DNA of 64,000 nt from Methylophilus sp. TWE2 (GTDB lineage: Bacteria; Pseudomonadota; Gammaproteobacteria; Burkholderiales; Methylophilaceae). Positions 51,991 through 60,822 of the stretch are shown piece by piece (positions within the stretch are counted from its first letter, which is position 1; each line of letters opens with the position of its first letter). The stretch covers positions 2,723,839 through 2,787,838 of the forward strand of contig NZ_CP012020.1 of assembly GCF_001183865.1 (NCBI RefSeq), in the 5' to 3' direction. The translations under genes were made by a program, and so were the position numbers. The notes below the pieces were generated by a model. That model did not search any database, was not told the DNA's origin, and saw nothing but the letters and a program-made list of their open reading frames with translations.

Positions 51991-52521
51991 CTAATGCCCC
52001 TCAAATTGACACAGGGCAAATGTTTGGACGCCAACGCTTTGCAAATGTTGCATCCCACCCAGGTCGGGCAGGTCAATCACAAATGCGGCATGCGCTACCA
52101 CGCCGCCAAGTTGGCGGATCAGACTCACAGCAGCCAGCGCCGTGCCTCCCGTTGCAATCAGGTCATCAACCAGCAACACCTGGTCGCCAGCGCTAATGGC
52201 GTCCGCATGCAACTCAAGTGCGTCTTCACCATATTCCAGTGCATACGCTTGTGTAATCGTTTTTGCCGGTAACTTACCCGGTTTGCGCACCGGCACAAAC
52301 CCCACGCTCAATTTGCTTGCAAGTGCCGCACCAATAATAAAACCGCGTGATTCTATGCCCACAATCGCATCCAAAGGCATGTCGGCATAATGCAGCGCCA
52401 GTTTATCAATGGCTGCATTAAAGGCAGCCGCATCTTTGAGCAAGGTAGTGATATCACGAAACTGGATACCTGCTTTAGGGTAATCAGCAATCGTTCTAAT
52501 ATAAGCGCGAATATCCATCAT
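51991..52521 (-). CDS. apt: Adenine phosphoribosyltransferase
   Basis: 176 residues from ATG 52521 (GAGAGAG nearby; a second Met follows at once). 'IRAYIRTIADYPKAGIQFRDITTLL', 'GIESRGFIIGAALA' and the PRPP loop 'VLLVDDLIATGGTALAA'. Salvages adenine to AMP. 25 bp after the terminator of aspS, so separately transcribed or read through. Confidence 0.96.
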   Translation of the reverse strand: MMDIRAYIRTIADYPKAGIQFRDITTLLKDAAAFNAAIDKLALHYADMPLDAIVGIESRGFIIGAALASKLSVGFVPVRKPGKLPAKTITQAYALEYGEDALELHADAISAGDQVLLVDDLIATGGTALAAVSLIRQLGGVVAHAAFVIDLPDLGGMQHLQSVGVQTFALCQFEGH

Positions 52522-52542
52522 GCACACTCTCTCCTCAATCCC

Positions 52543-52576
52543 AATAAAAAACGCGCCCACCCAGGGTAGACGCGTT
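52543..52576 (-). terminator. Terminator of aspS
   Basis: Minus strand: AAACGCG, an inner ACCC/GGGT pairing, CGCGTTT, then TTTTATT. It lies about 40 bp past the aspS stop codon and just upstream of apt. Confidence 0.75.
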
Positions 52577-52616
52577 TCAATGCTTTGCACTGGCCTGTCA
52601 CACAAGCCTGAACAGC

Positions 52617-54407
52617 TTAGTTGCCCGCCGCGTTTTGCTGACGTACGCGGATATGCAATTCGCGCAGCTGTTTCTCGTCGACTTCGTTTGGCGCATTAGT
52701 CATCAGGCATTGCGCACGCTGGGTTTTCGGGAAAGCGATCACGTCACGGATAGATTCTGCACCAGCCATCAACGTCACCAGGCGGTCGAGGCCAAACGCC
52801 AGGCCACCGTGCGGAGGTGCACCGTATTGCAATGCATCCAGCAAGAAGCCGAATTTCTCCTGCGCTTCTTCCTTGCTGATCTTCAATGCATCAAACACTT
52901 TGGATTGCACATCCTGTTTGTGGATACGCACGGAACCGCCACCGACTTCCCAGCCGTTGAGCACCATGTCGTAAGCTTTGGATAAACAGGCTCCTGGATT
53001 GCTGACCAGCAGGTCTTCGTGACCATCTTTGGGGGAAGTGAAGGGATGATGCAGAGCAACCCAGCGGTCATTTTCCTCATCATGCTCAAACATGGGGAAA
53101 TCCACTACCCACAATGGCGCCCACTGACGGCCGTCGACATGGCCTTTTTCGTGGCCGACCTTGGTACGCAAGGCACCCAGGGCTTCATTCACAATTTTGG
53201 CTTTATCGGCACCGAAGAAGACGATATCGCCATTTTGCGCACCCGTGCGCTCAATAATCGCTTGCAATGCATTGACGTGAATGTTTTTCACAATCGGACT
53301 TTGCAGGCCCTCTTCGTTCAGCTTGGTAATGTCATTGACCTTGATATAAGCCAGACCTTTGGCGCCGTAGATTTTGACGAACTCGGTGTAGGCGTCAATT
53401 TCCGAACGGCTAATGGCCGCGCCATTAGGTACGCGAATGGCAGCCACGCGGCCACCGGCCATATTGGCAGCGCCAGAGAACACTTTAAAATCCACATCTT
53501 TCATCACGTCGCTGAGCTCAGTGATTTCGAGCGTGACGCGCATGTCTGGCTTGTCGGAGCCGTAACGGTTCATCGCTTCAGAGAACGGCATGCGTGGGAA
53601 CTTGGCTGGCAGCTCGACGTTTTGCACTTTCTTCAGCATCTGGCGGATCATCTCTTCGACGATGTCCATGATGTCATTTTCTTCGAGGAAAGACGTTTCA
53701 ATGTCGACCTGGGTAAATTCTGGCTGACGGTCCGCGCGCAAATCTTCGTCACGGAAGCACTTGGTAATCTGGAAGTAACGGTCAAAACCGGACACCATCA
53801 GCAACTGTTTGAACAACTGTGGCGACTGTGGCAAAGCGAAGAACATGCCATGATGGACACGTGACGGCACCAGGTAGTCACGCGCGCCTTCAGGCGTTGA
53901 CCGCGTCAACATCGGTGTTTCCACCTCAATAAAGCCATTTTCATCCAGATAGTCACGCAGGTTTTTCGCGACCTTGTAGCGCAACATGAGATTTTTCTGC
54001 ATAGCTGGGCGACGCAAGTCAATATAGCGGTGCTCCAGACGCACTGTTTCGGTCAGGTTGTCATCATCCAGCATAAAAGGTGGCGTCAGCGAAGCGTTCA
54101 ATACTTCAATTTCGGTCGCCAGCATCTCGACTTCACCGGTCGGCAAGTTAGGGTTGACCGTGCCTTCAGGACGCGCACGCACTTTACAGACCACGCGCAA
54201 CACAAACTCGTTACGTACAGTCTCGGCAATGGCAAAAGCGTCTTTGGTATCCGGGTCTATCACAATTTGCGCCAGGCCTTCGCGATCACGCAAATCAATA
54301 AAAATCACGCCCCCGTGGTCGCGACGACGGTGGGCCCAGCCACACAGTGTCACGGTTTGTCCGATATGTTCGCGGTTCAGGTGACCGCAATAATGTGTAC
54401 GCATCAT
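52617..54407 (-). CDS. aspS: Aspartyl-tRNA synthetase
   Basis: 596 residues: N-terminal OB anticodon-binding domain ('[29 protein letters not shown]'), class II core ('RHRYIDLRR'-type motif 1; '[18 protein letters not shown]' motif 2; '[15 protein letters not shown]' motif 3) and the bacterial GAD insertion. Two adjacent ATG codons are possible starts. It follows the DUF502 gene by 32 bp, the usual betaproteobacterial order. Confidence 0.98.
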   Translation of the reverse strand: MMRTHYCGHLNREHIGQTVTLCGWAHRRRDHGGVIFIDLRDREGLAQIVIDPDTKDAFAIAETVRNEFVLRVVCKVRARPEGTVNPNLPTGEVEMLATEIEVLNASLTPPFMLDDDNLTETVRLEHRYIDLRRPAMQKNLMLRYKVAKNLRDYLDENGFIEVETPMLTRSTPEGARDYLVPSRVHHGMFFALPQSPQLFKQLLMVSGFDRYFQITKCFRDEDLRADRQPEFTQVDIETSFLEENDIMDIVEEMIRQMLKKVQNVELPAKFPRMPFSEAMNRYGSDKPDMRVTLEITELSDVMKDVDFKVFSGAANMAGGRVAAIRVPNGAAISRSEIDAYTEFVKIYGAKGLAYIKVNDITKLNEEGLQSPIVKNIHVNALQAIIERTGAQNGDIVFFGADKAKIVNEALGALRTKVGHEKGHVDGRQWAPLWVVDFPMFEHDEENDRWVALHHPFTSPKDGHEDLLVSNPGACLSKAYDMVLNGWEVGGGSVRIHKQDVQSKVFDALKISKEEAQEKFGFLLDALQYGAPPHGGLAFGLDRLVTLMAGAESIRDVIAFPKTQRAQCLMTNAPNEVDEKQLRELHIRVRQQNAAGN

Positions 54408-54439
54408 AATAATTTTATAAAGTTAAAGTGGTGTTGCGG

Positions 54440-55039
54440 TTAATGGTGTTTAGGCAAGGGCGCCACTGTACCCATGCTGATGATGTATTTCAAGGCCTGA
54501 TCCACACTCATATCGAGTGCAATGACGTCAGATTTTGGCAGCATAAGAAAAAAGCCCGAGGTCGGGTTAGGTGTGGTGGGAACATACACGCTAACATACT
54601 CACCCTGCAAATGGTTGGTCACATCGCCCCCCGGCGTGCCGGTCAAAAAGGCGATGGTCCATACGCCCTCACGGGGATACTGGATCAGCAGCGCCTGGCG
54701 GAAAGCATTGCCAGAGTCCGAAAACAAGGTATCTGAGACTTGCTTGACGCTGGAATAAATGGATTTCACTACCGGCACACGGATCAGCAAGCTTTCCCAC
54801 AACTCAATCAGTTGCTGGCCAAAAATATTGGTTGCCACCAAGCCTGTAGCCAGCACAATACCCACGGTCAGAATCACGCCAAAGCCGGGAATATCTACTC
54901 CCAGCCACGCTTCGGGGCGCCAGGCCGCAGGCAGCAACAACAGGCTCTGGTCCAGCGTTTGCACTAAAGTTTTAAGCACCCACACCGTAATGAATAATGG
55001 GACCAGTACCAGCAAGCCTGTAATGAAATATTTTTTCAT
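54440..55039 (-). CDS. DUF502 membrane protein
   Basis: 199 residues with two N-terminal membrane helices (about 5-25 and 48-70), followed by a cytoplasmic domain: 'IPVVKSIYSSVKQVSDTLF' (family motif) and 'GEYVSVYVPTTPNPTSGFFLMLPKSDVIALDMSVDQALKYIISMG'. The family is widespread and uncharacterised, probably involved in protein or membrane homeostasis. It lies between fmdB (12 bp) and aspS (32 bp). Confidence 0.92.
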   Translation of the reverse strand: MKKYFITGLLVLVPLFITVWVLKTLVQTLDQSLLLLPAAWRPEAWLGVDIPGFGVILTVGIVLATGLVATNIFGQQLIELWESLLIRVPVVKSIYSSVKQVSDTLFSDSGNAFRQALLIQYPREGVWTIAFLTGTPGGDVTNHLQGEYVSVYVPTTPNPTSGFFLMLPKSDVIALDMSVDQALKYIISMGTVAPLPKHH

Positions 55040-55051
55040 GGGGATCGTTTA

Positions 55052-55318
55052 TTAGTGGCAGGCGCAACCGGGATTGCACTTGGCAGACTCACCTGCACTG
55101 GCGGATTCAGCAGGTTTACTGCCGGCAGCTGACTGATTGTTTTTGAAATCGGTGGCATACCAGCCGCTACCGCTTAATTGAAAGTTGGGGGCTGACACTT
55201 GCTTGCTAAACGTCTGCTGCTGGCACTTAGGGCAAGCCTCGACTGAAGGCGCAGAAACCTTGCGCATCAGCTCTTGCTGGTAACCACACGCAGTACATTG
55301 GAAATCGTAGATAGGCAT
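55052..55318 (-). CDS. FmdB-type zinc-ribbon protein
   Basis: 88 residues: 'MPIYDFQCTACGYQQELMRK' with zinc cysteines C8, C11, C29 and C32, then a Ser/Ala-rich linker and a His/Cys tail ending 'CNPGCACH'. A putative regulatory or chaperone-like zinc ribbon; the FmdB name comes from a methylotroph formamidase locus. First gene of FmdB-DUF502-aspS. Confidence 0.92.
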   Translation of the reverse strand: MPIYDFQCTACGYQQELMRKVSAPSVEACPKCQQQTFSKQVSAPNFQLSGSGWYATDFKNNQSAAGSKPAESASAGESAKCNPGCACH

Positions 55319-55447
55319 TTGTTAACACAACCCGAAGAACAACTTACTGAAAATTTTTTAGTAAGCGCAAATTATACCTGATTCGCGTTACAAATCATCA
55401 AAACGGCTGCGATGTAATTGAATTAAAAAGACTTTAAGGAGTACACC

Positions 55448-55642
55448 ATGCACCAACTCTCGCTCAGAATCTCTTTCATGCTGACTGCACTGTTTTTTCT
55501 GGGATTCGCCAGCCGCGACCTGGATATACATCACACACCCCTGTCACTTGATAAACAGAGCCAAACAGGCAAGGCTGTTCCAGCGCAGCTTGCGGATCTC
55601 CTTTATGCAGAACCGACACTCAAAATCAAAAAAGTGAAATAG
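55448..55642 (+). CDS. Small exported protein, unknown
   Basis: 64 residues with a very good ribosome site (AAGGAG, 7 nt before the ATG). A hydrophobic N-terminal segment (about 8-22, ending near 'FASR') suggests export or membrane anchoring; the rest is polar and ends 'LKIKKVK'. No family is recognised. It stands alone on the plus strand between the fmdB promoter and gcvH. Confidence 0.6.
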   Translation: MHQLSLRISFMLTALFFLGFASRDLDIHHTPLSLDKQSQTGKAVPAQLADLLYAEPTLKIKKVK

Positions 55643-55675
55643 CCTGCACGCTTTATCCGGCACTGCCAACCTCAC

Positions 55676-56047
55676 TCAAAGCTGGGCGTCATAAGCAGCC
55701 TGATCCAGCAATGCGTCTGCGCCACTAGCATCGGCCGCCAGTTTAAATATCCAGGTGTTGTAGGGATGATCATTAATCTTTTCGGGCGAAGTCAGCGCTT
55801 CTTCATTAATGGCTTGCACCACCCCTGACAGCGGTGCGTAAATGTCAGAACCCGTCTTCACCGACTCAATCAAGCCGCAAACTGTGAATTGCGCGACCGA
55901 TTGACCCACCTTGGGTGGATCCACAAACACCACATCACCAAGCATATTCTGCGCGTAATCAGTGATGCCCACCATCCATAATCCATCATCGGACAGTGCC
56001 GCCCAGGTATGGTCCTTGGAAAAGAAGTATTTCAAGCCTGCTGACAT
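55676..56047 (-). CDS. gcvH: Glycine cleavage system H protein
   Basis: 123 residues; lipoyl-domain with K64 in 'ESVKTGSDIYAPLSG' as the lipoylated residue, preceded by 'VGITDYAQNMLGDVVFVDPP'. It carries the aminomethyl group in glycine cleavage, or lipoate in other roles. No gcvT, gcvP or lipoate gene is nearby, so it is a solitary copy that may be an accessory GcvH-like carrier. Confidence 0.9.
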   Translation of the reverse strand: MSAGLKYFFSKDHTWAALSDDGLWMVGITDYAQNMLGDVVFVDPPKVGQSVAQFTVCGLIESVKTGSDIYAPLSGVVQAINEEALTSPEKINDHPYNTWIFKLAADASGADALLDQAAYDAQL

Positions 56048-56227
56048 ATGATTTAAAAATCAAAAGTTTAGTGGATAATTATTGTGCCACAGTCTGTGAA
56101 ACGCACCAAAACTTATTGCGCTGTGCCGCTAAATAAGGTTTAATTTTTTACACTAAAAAATTGCGATAAGTGATTGACTCTGAATAATAACTGGGCAATA
56201 ATGAAACGGGTTTTTGGAAGGTGAATT

Positions 56228-57337
56228 ATGAGTTTTTACAAGCATTGTCTTAAAGTGTTGCTAATGTGTTCCATCGCTTTTGCACCTGCGGGCCAAGCCA
56301 TCGCTAAGTCACCTGCTAAGAAGCACACCGTTTCCACAAGCAAACAAAAACGGGTTTCCTCACAATACCGCGTCAACCCAGCCAAAACCAAATCGATGCG
56401 TCCGGTCAAACTGCATTCTCATGCCAGAAAATCTGCCAGACCCGCCATAGATGCAGAAATGTTTGATTCGCTTGAGGGCAAGTCGGGCAGCCACGGTAAT
56501 CTTGCCATCGCTTCCACCAAAGCGCTGGTCATGAACCAGAATACGCACGAGATCATTTACTCCAAAAATCTGGATATGCCGACACCGATTGCCTCGGTTA
56601 CCAAACTGATGACTGCCATGGTAGTCCTGGATGCCAAGCTCAACCTGAATGAGCAGGTGTCTATTACCGAAATGGATGTGGATTACCTTAAAGGCACGTC
56701 TTCACGCCTGCCAGTCGGCACAACCATGACACGTGAGGACATGCTGAACCTGGCATTGATTGCCTCAGAAAACCGTGCCGCCTCTGCACTGGCCACTAAT
56801 TACCCCGGTGGCAAGGCCCGCTTCATTCAGGACATGAATGCCAAGGCTGCCAGCCTGGGCATGATGAATACCCATTTTGAGGATTCCACCGGCCTGACCA
56901 GCAACAATGTCTCTACGGCGGCAGACCTGGCCAAAATGGTCCATGCTGCATACCAATATCCGCTGATTCGCCAGATTACAACCACCTCTGATTATGATTT
57001 GAGCGTGGGCAACAGGCGCCAACCACTGCACTTCCATAATACCAATGCTTTAGTACGTGAGAGTGCCAATAGCAGCTGGGAAATCGGATTATCGAAAACC
57101 GGCTACATCAGCGAGGCCGGGCGCTGCCTGGTGATGCAGGCCACCATTGCCGGCGAACCCCTGATCCTGGTACTGCTGGATTCAGTTGGCAAACTTACCC
57201 GTATTGGTGATGCAAGACGCATCAAAAAATGGATGGAGCGCAACTACAATACACTATCGTCGAACGGTGGCGCTGATGGCGAAATTGTCTTGACTGGATT
57301 ATCCATGAGCAAATCACTTAGCGAAGACTCAAACTAG
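56228..57337 (+). CDS. pbpG: D-alanyl-D-alanine endopeptidase (PBP7-like)
   Basis: 369 residues: signal peptide (ends about 'GQAIA'), a basic disordered stretch to about residue 75, then a low-molecular-weight penicillin-binding fold. S123-x-x-K126 ('ASVTK'), S180-E-N ('ASENRAAS') and K290-T-G ('SKTGYISEAG') are the three active-site motifs. It cleaves peptide cross-links in the periplasm. AAGG lies 7 nt before the ATG. Confidence 0.94.
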   Translation: MSFYKHCLKVLLMCSIAFAPAGQAIAKSPAKKHTVSTSKQKRVSSQYRVNPAKTKSMRPVKLHSHARKSARPAIDAEMFDSLEGKSGSHGNLAIASTKALVMNQNTHEIIYSKNLDMPTPIASVTKLMTAMVVLDAKLNLNEQVSITEMDVDYLKGTSSRLPVGTTMTREDMLNLALIASENRAASALATNYPGGKARFIQDMNAKAASLGMMNTHFEDSTGLTSNNVSTAADLAKMVHAAYQYPLIRQITTTSDYDLSVGNRRQPLHFHNTNALVRESANSSWEIGLSKTGYISEAGRCLVMQATIAGEPLILVLLDSVGKLTRIGDARRIKKWMERNYNTLSSNGGADGEIVLTGLSMSKSLSEDSN

Positions 57338-57357
57338 AGCAGTTTATTTGGTTAAAA

Positions 57358-57388
57358 CAAAACCCGCGTTCCCGCGGGTTTTGTTTTT
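57358..57388 (+). terminator. Strong terminator of pbpG
   Basis: AAAACCCGCG-TTC-CGCGGGTTTT followed by GTTTTTT. The stem is 10 bp and GC-rich. It is 21 bp past the pbpG stop codon. The A run on the left could also serve the converging DUF3106 gene. Confidence 0.92.
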
Positions 57389-57415
57389 TAATTCTCTGTT
57401 ACATCTCCAGCATCT

Positions 57416-57925
57416 CTAATGCTCGGCACCATCAAATTCAGGATCATAGCCTTCTGTAATAGCGGATTTCTGTTTGCGCTCTTTCCATTGCTTGCGCAGC
57501 ATTTCTTTTTTTTCTGGACTCAAACTCTGGAACTGTTGATAACGCTTGCGTGCATTTTCACGCTCATAAGGCGTCATACGGCTCCACTTCACCAATTGAT
57601 GCTGGATACGCTGCTGCTTTTGCGCATCCATTTTTGGATACTCCTTGGCAATGTCCAGCATCTTTTCACGCTGCCACGGACGTAAGGCATCCCACTCACC
57701 TGCCAAGGGCGATAACACCGACCGCTGCTGATCTGTCAGTTGCGCCCACGTGACATTGGCCGCCGGATCTGTCGGAGACAGATCGCTTTTAATAGCTCCA
57801 ATATCTGCCATCGCAACCCAGCGCTGCCCCGCGGCATCATCCAAGGTTCCCGCAAGGGATGACGCGCCGCTACCCGCCAAAACCGACAAAATGACCCACC
57901 CTAATAATGAATGATTTTGCATCAT
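57416..57925 (-). CDS. DUF3106 protein
   Basis: 169 residues: N-terminal signal, then the DUF3106 pattern of repeated helices: 'LTDQQRSVLSPLAGEWDALRPWQREKMLDIAKEYPKMDAQKQQRIQHQLVKWSRMTPYERENARKRYQQFQSLSPEKKE'. Probably periplasmic; function unknown. In betaproteobacteria it regularly follows the sigma/DUF3619 pair, as here (57-bp gap). Confidence 0.88.
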   Translation of the reverse strand: MMQNHSLLGWVILSVLAGSGASSLAGTLDDAAGQRWVAMADIGAIKSDLSPTDPAANVTWAQLTDQQRSVLSPLAGEWDALRPWQREKMLDIAKEYPKMDAQKQQRIQHQLVKWSRMTPYERENARKRYQQFQSLSPEKKEMLRKQWKERKQKSAITEGYDPEFDGAEH

Positions 57926-57982
57926 TTCTCATTGTTCCAAAGACTGACTCTTCTGTTAATCACTGTTGCCACTGAACACCCA

Positions 57983-58354
57983 TCAAATATTTTCGGAATA
58001 TTGCCAGGGCTCAAATCCGTTATCGACAAACGCCTCTACAGGCAAATCATCACTCAGTAACATGGCATCGTCATTGTGACTGGCGGTCAGGACAAACAGC
58101 CCAACGGCAAAAAATACTGACAATACTGCCATGCCTGCCGTAAAAGGATGACCAAAAGATGCCCAGGACAGGATATCTGTCCAGGCATGCCCTGCTTTCG
58201 AAGACGCTGCAAACTGCTTCAACGCTGCCTGCCGCCCCTCTGCCAGGCGGGACTCAATCTCAGCAGGCAATGATCTATCATCTTGCTTCAGCCACTCAAC
58301 ACCTTCGCGCAGAGAGGCAGGCAAGTCGTCTATGTGATGACGTTGTTTCCTCAT
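57983..58354 (-). CDS. DUF3619 membrane protein, likely partner of the ECF sigma factor
   Basis: 123 residues from ATG 58354 (GGAG 7 nt upstream). A cytoplasmic helical N-terminal part ('LREGVEWLKQDDRSLPAEIESRLAEGRQAAL') is followed by one membrane helix (about 70-92) and a short acidic periplasmic end. DUF3619 genes are nearly always directly downstream of an ECF sigma gene. An anti-sigma-like role is inferred from topology and linkage, not shown. It begins 4 bp after the sigma gene stop codon. Confidence 0.85.
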   Translation of the reverse strand: MRKQRHHIDDLPASLREGVEWLKQDDRSLPAEIESRLAEGRQAALKQFAASSKAGHAWTDILSWASFGHPFTAGMAVLSVFFAVGLFVLTASHNDDAMLLSDDLPVEAFVDNGFEPWQYSENI

Positions 58355-58358
58355 AGCT

Positions 58359-58952
58359 CTACTCCTTTTTTGGTAACCGACGGGCGCCAATCCCGGCCTG
58401 TTCTAATAATAGGGATAACGCACTGACCGCTCTCGAGCAGTGCGTTTTGACACTTCCTTCAGAACATCCCATGACCGATGCCGTTTCTGCAACATCCAAT
58501 TCCTCCCAATAACGCAGCACAAATGCTTCGCGTTGACGAGCAGGTAACTTTGTCAGTGCTTTTTCGATCAATGCCATGATTTGGGAGCGTTCCAGCTGGT
58601 CGGCAGGATCACCATCGGCGTTGTCTACCTCTATGGTTTCCAGCGGGTCATAGTCCTCGTCTTCCTGCGTGCCAAAAGCGGAAAACAGCGTGGTCCAGAG
58701 GTTACGTACCTTCTGCCGACGCCAGAAATCTCGCATGGTATTCTGCAAAATACGCTGGAACAGCATGGGATATTCTTCTATCGGTTTGCTGGCATATTTA
58801 TCTGCCAGTTTCAGCATCGCATCCTGCACAATATCCAGCGCAACATGGTCGTCACGCACTGCATAAGCAGTTTGCCTGAACGCCCGTTTTTCAACCTGAC
58901 GTAAAAAATCTGATATTTCTTGCGCACTCGCCACTACTTCATTCCCATCCAC
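58359..58952 (-). CDS. ECF-type RNA polymerase sigma factor
   Basis: 197 residues from a GTG (58950-58952). Region 2 'AFRQTAYAVRDDHVALDIVQDAMLKLADKY … FQRILQNTMRDFWRRQK', an acidic linker, and region 4 'LPARQREAFVLRYWEELDVAETASVMGCSEGSVKTHCSRAVSAL'. The start is uncertain because no Shine-Dalgarno is seen. Heads the sigma / DUF3619 / DUF3106 group. Regulon unknown. The 272-bp divergent gap to pilS must contain its promoter. Confidence 0.92.
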   Translation of the reverse strand: MDGNEVVASAQEISDFLRQVEKRAFRQTAYAVRDDHVALDIVQDAMLKLADKYASKPIEEYPMLFQRILQNTMRDFWRRQKVRNLWTTLFSAFGTQEDEDYDPLETIEVDNADGDPADQLERSQIMALIEKALTKLPARQREAFVLRYWEELDVAETASVMGCSEGSVKTHCSRAVSALSLLLEQAGIGARRLPKKE

Positions 58953-59224
58953 GAGACGATCAATGCTTTAAACTGATGCTCGTGCCATTTCCTCGACACT
59001 TTTTTGAAGTTGATGTGCCTTCAAAGAAATATGCATTGTTTTTATCTCCCTGTTGCCTGCGAGTATATCTCAGTTTTAATTTTATTTACTGTTAGAATAA
59101 GTCCCAGAGCAGTGAAAGCACGGCCAACCATTATGACGATTAAAATAACACACATCATCCTAATTCATCAGCCACCGTTAACTCTCCCCCGGGCAAACGC
59201 CAGCGTGTGCATGGGGCTATTTTA

Positions 59225-60820
59225 ATGACGGCCATGGTCTCCACGAGAGAAAGAGTACCGGACAGTCAGCATCTGCGTCTTTATAGCCTGTTTCGCCTTG
59301 GAGCTTCAGGCATGCTGTTTGGCAGCCAGCTCTGGCCATATTTCAGGAACGCCCCTACCGAACCTTCAGTATCATTCTGGCTATTGCTGATATTCTTTTT
59401 GTACGCAATCGCGGTCAGCGTCAGTTTTGAATCCCTGCAGGCTGAACGCGGCCTGGTATTAAAAGCGCAAACCAGCCTGGATATTGTATTTTTAGTGCTG
59501 ATGATGCATTTTCTGCCAGGTAACCAGAGTGGGATTGGCTTACTACTGATCATTAATATTATTTTTGCCGGCCTCATCAGCGATGGCCGTTTTGCCCTGT
59601 TCTATGCCGCCATTGCCACCATAGGCATTCTGCTCGAAAACACTTTCCAGGTCATACACCGCAACCTGCCTATTAATGATTACAGCAATGCCGTGTTGCT
59701 GTCCTTGAGCTGTTTTGCCACCGCCTGGCTAGCACAAACACTGACTGCACGCATGCAAAGCAGCGAAAATCTGGCTACCCAGCGCGGCCAAGACATTGAG
59801 CACCTGGCCAAAACGAATGCCCTGATTACAAGGGAAATGCCTAATGGCGTGCTTGTCATAGACCAGTATCAACAACTGAAACACTACAACCAGCAGGCCT
59901 GCAAATTGCTGGGGCTTGAAGAGACGATGCTACAAGCAGCTGTACAATTGCACACCCCACTGGAACGCCTGATGCCTGCCATCATGCAGCTATTACAGAC
60001 CGCACCGGCAAGTAACGCCACGTCAGACGCAGTGAAGCTCACCATCAACAACCGGGATTTAGGCATACGTTTTCACGCTATTTCTGAAAATATTGAGAAT
60101 GGGGTGGTGATTTTTATTGAGGATTGGTCGCAAATTCAAACCCAGGCACATCAGGTCAAACTGGCGGCATTGGGTAGGTTGACGGCCAATATTGCACATG
60201 AAATCCGCAATCCTCTGAGCGCAATTAGCCATGCCACCCAGCTGTTGCAGGAAGATGAATTGCAACCAGGCACAGGGCGTATGCTGCAAATCATCTCGGA
60301 CAATGTGCAACGACTGGACCAGATCATCAAGGACGTGCTGGAACTGAACCGGCGTGATCGCACCAATCAGGATCAGTTCAATATCAATACGTTTGTGCAG
60401 GAGTTTTACCAGCAATTTTGCGCGGTTGAGAAAATTGACCTGGCGAACTTTACACTGGACCTGCCAACCAAAGAGAGTACCATTGTTTTCGACCGCAGGC
60501 ATATCAATCAGATTTTGTGGAATTTATGCAAGAATGGTTGGCGACATAGCCAGCAGCAAGTCCAGAGCCTGCAGCTCAAAGTGGTCAGTGACAAAAGTGG
60601 CCAATTCATCCACATCACAATCAAGGATGATGGTGGTGGTATAGATCCTCACATCCAGCCGCACTTGTTCGAACCATTTATGACCACGGAAAAAACCGGC
60701 ACCGGCCTGGGATTATTTATTGCACGAGAGCTTGCCGAAGCCAATGGCGCAAAATTAAACTATACCAGTAGCTCGAATGGCACCCAATTTTCACTGACAG
60801 TTAAGAAGGCAATCGTTTAA
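59225..60820 (+). CDS. pilS: Sensor histidine kinase PilS
   Basis: 531 residues from ATG 59225 (GGGG 8 nt upstream; another Met lies six codons earlier). Six membrane helices (about 18-175), a PAS domain ('TREMPNGVLVIDQYQQLKHYNQQACKLLG'), the phosphoacceptor H325 in 'NIAHEIRNPLSAISHA', and an ATPase domain ('NQILWNLCKNGWRHS', 'GTGLGLFIARELAEANG'). Partner of PilR in control of type IV pilin genes. 2 bp before pilR. Confidence 0.93.
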   Translation: MTAMVSTRERVPDSQHLRLYSLFRLGASGMLFGSQLWPYFRNAPTEPSVSFWLLLIFFLYAIAVSVSFESLQAERGLVLKAQTSLDIVFLVLMMHFLPGNQSGIGLLLIINIIFAGLISDGRFALFYAAIATIGILLENTFQVIHRNLPINDYSNAVLLSLSCFATAWLAQTLTARMQSSENLATQRGQDIEHLAKTNALITREMPNGVLVIDQYQQLKHYNQQACKLLGLEETMLQAAVQLHTPLERLMPAIMQLLQTAPASNATSDAVKLTINNRDLGIRFHAISENIENGVVIFIEDWSQIQTQAHQVKLAALGRLTANIAHEIRNPLSAISHATQLLQEDELQPGTGRMLQIISDNVQRLDQIIKDVLELNRRDRTNQDQFNINTFVQEFYQQFCAVEKIDLANFTLDLPTKESTIVFDRRHINQILWNLCKNGWRHSQQQVQSLQLKVVSDKSGQFIHITIKDDGGGIDPHIQPHLFEPFMTTEKTGTGLGLFIARELAEANGAKLNYTSSSNGTQFSLTVKKAIV

Positions 60821-60822
60821 AA

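Noticed and set aside
53019..53864. 281-residue plus-strand frame opposite aspS
   Set aside because: Antisense shadow with His/Phe/Val-rich composition; no domain or ribosome site.
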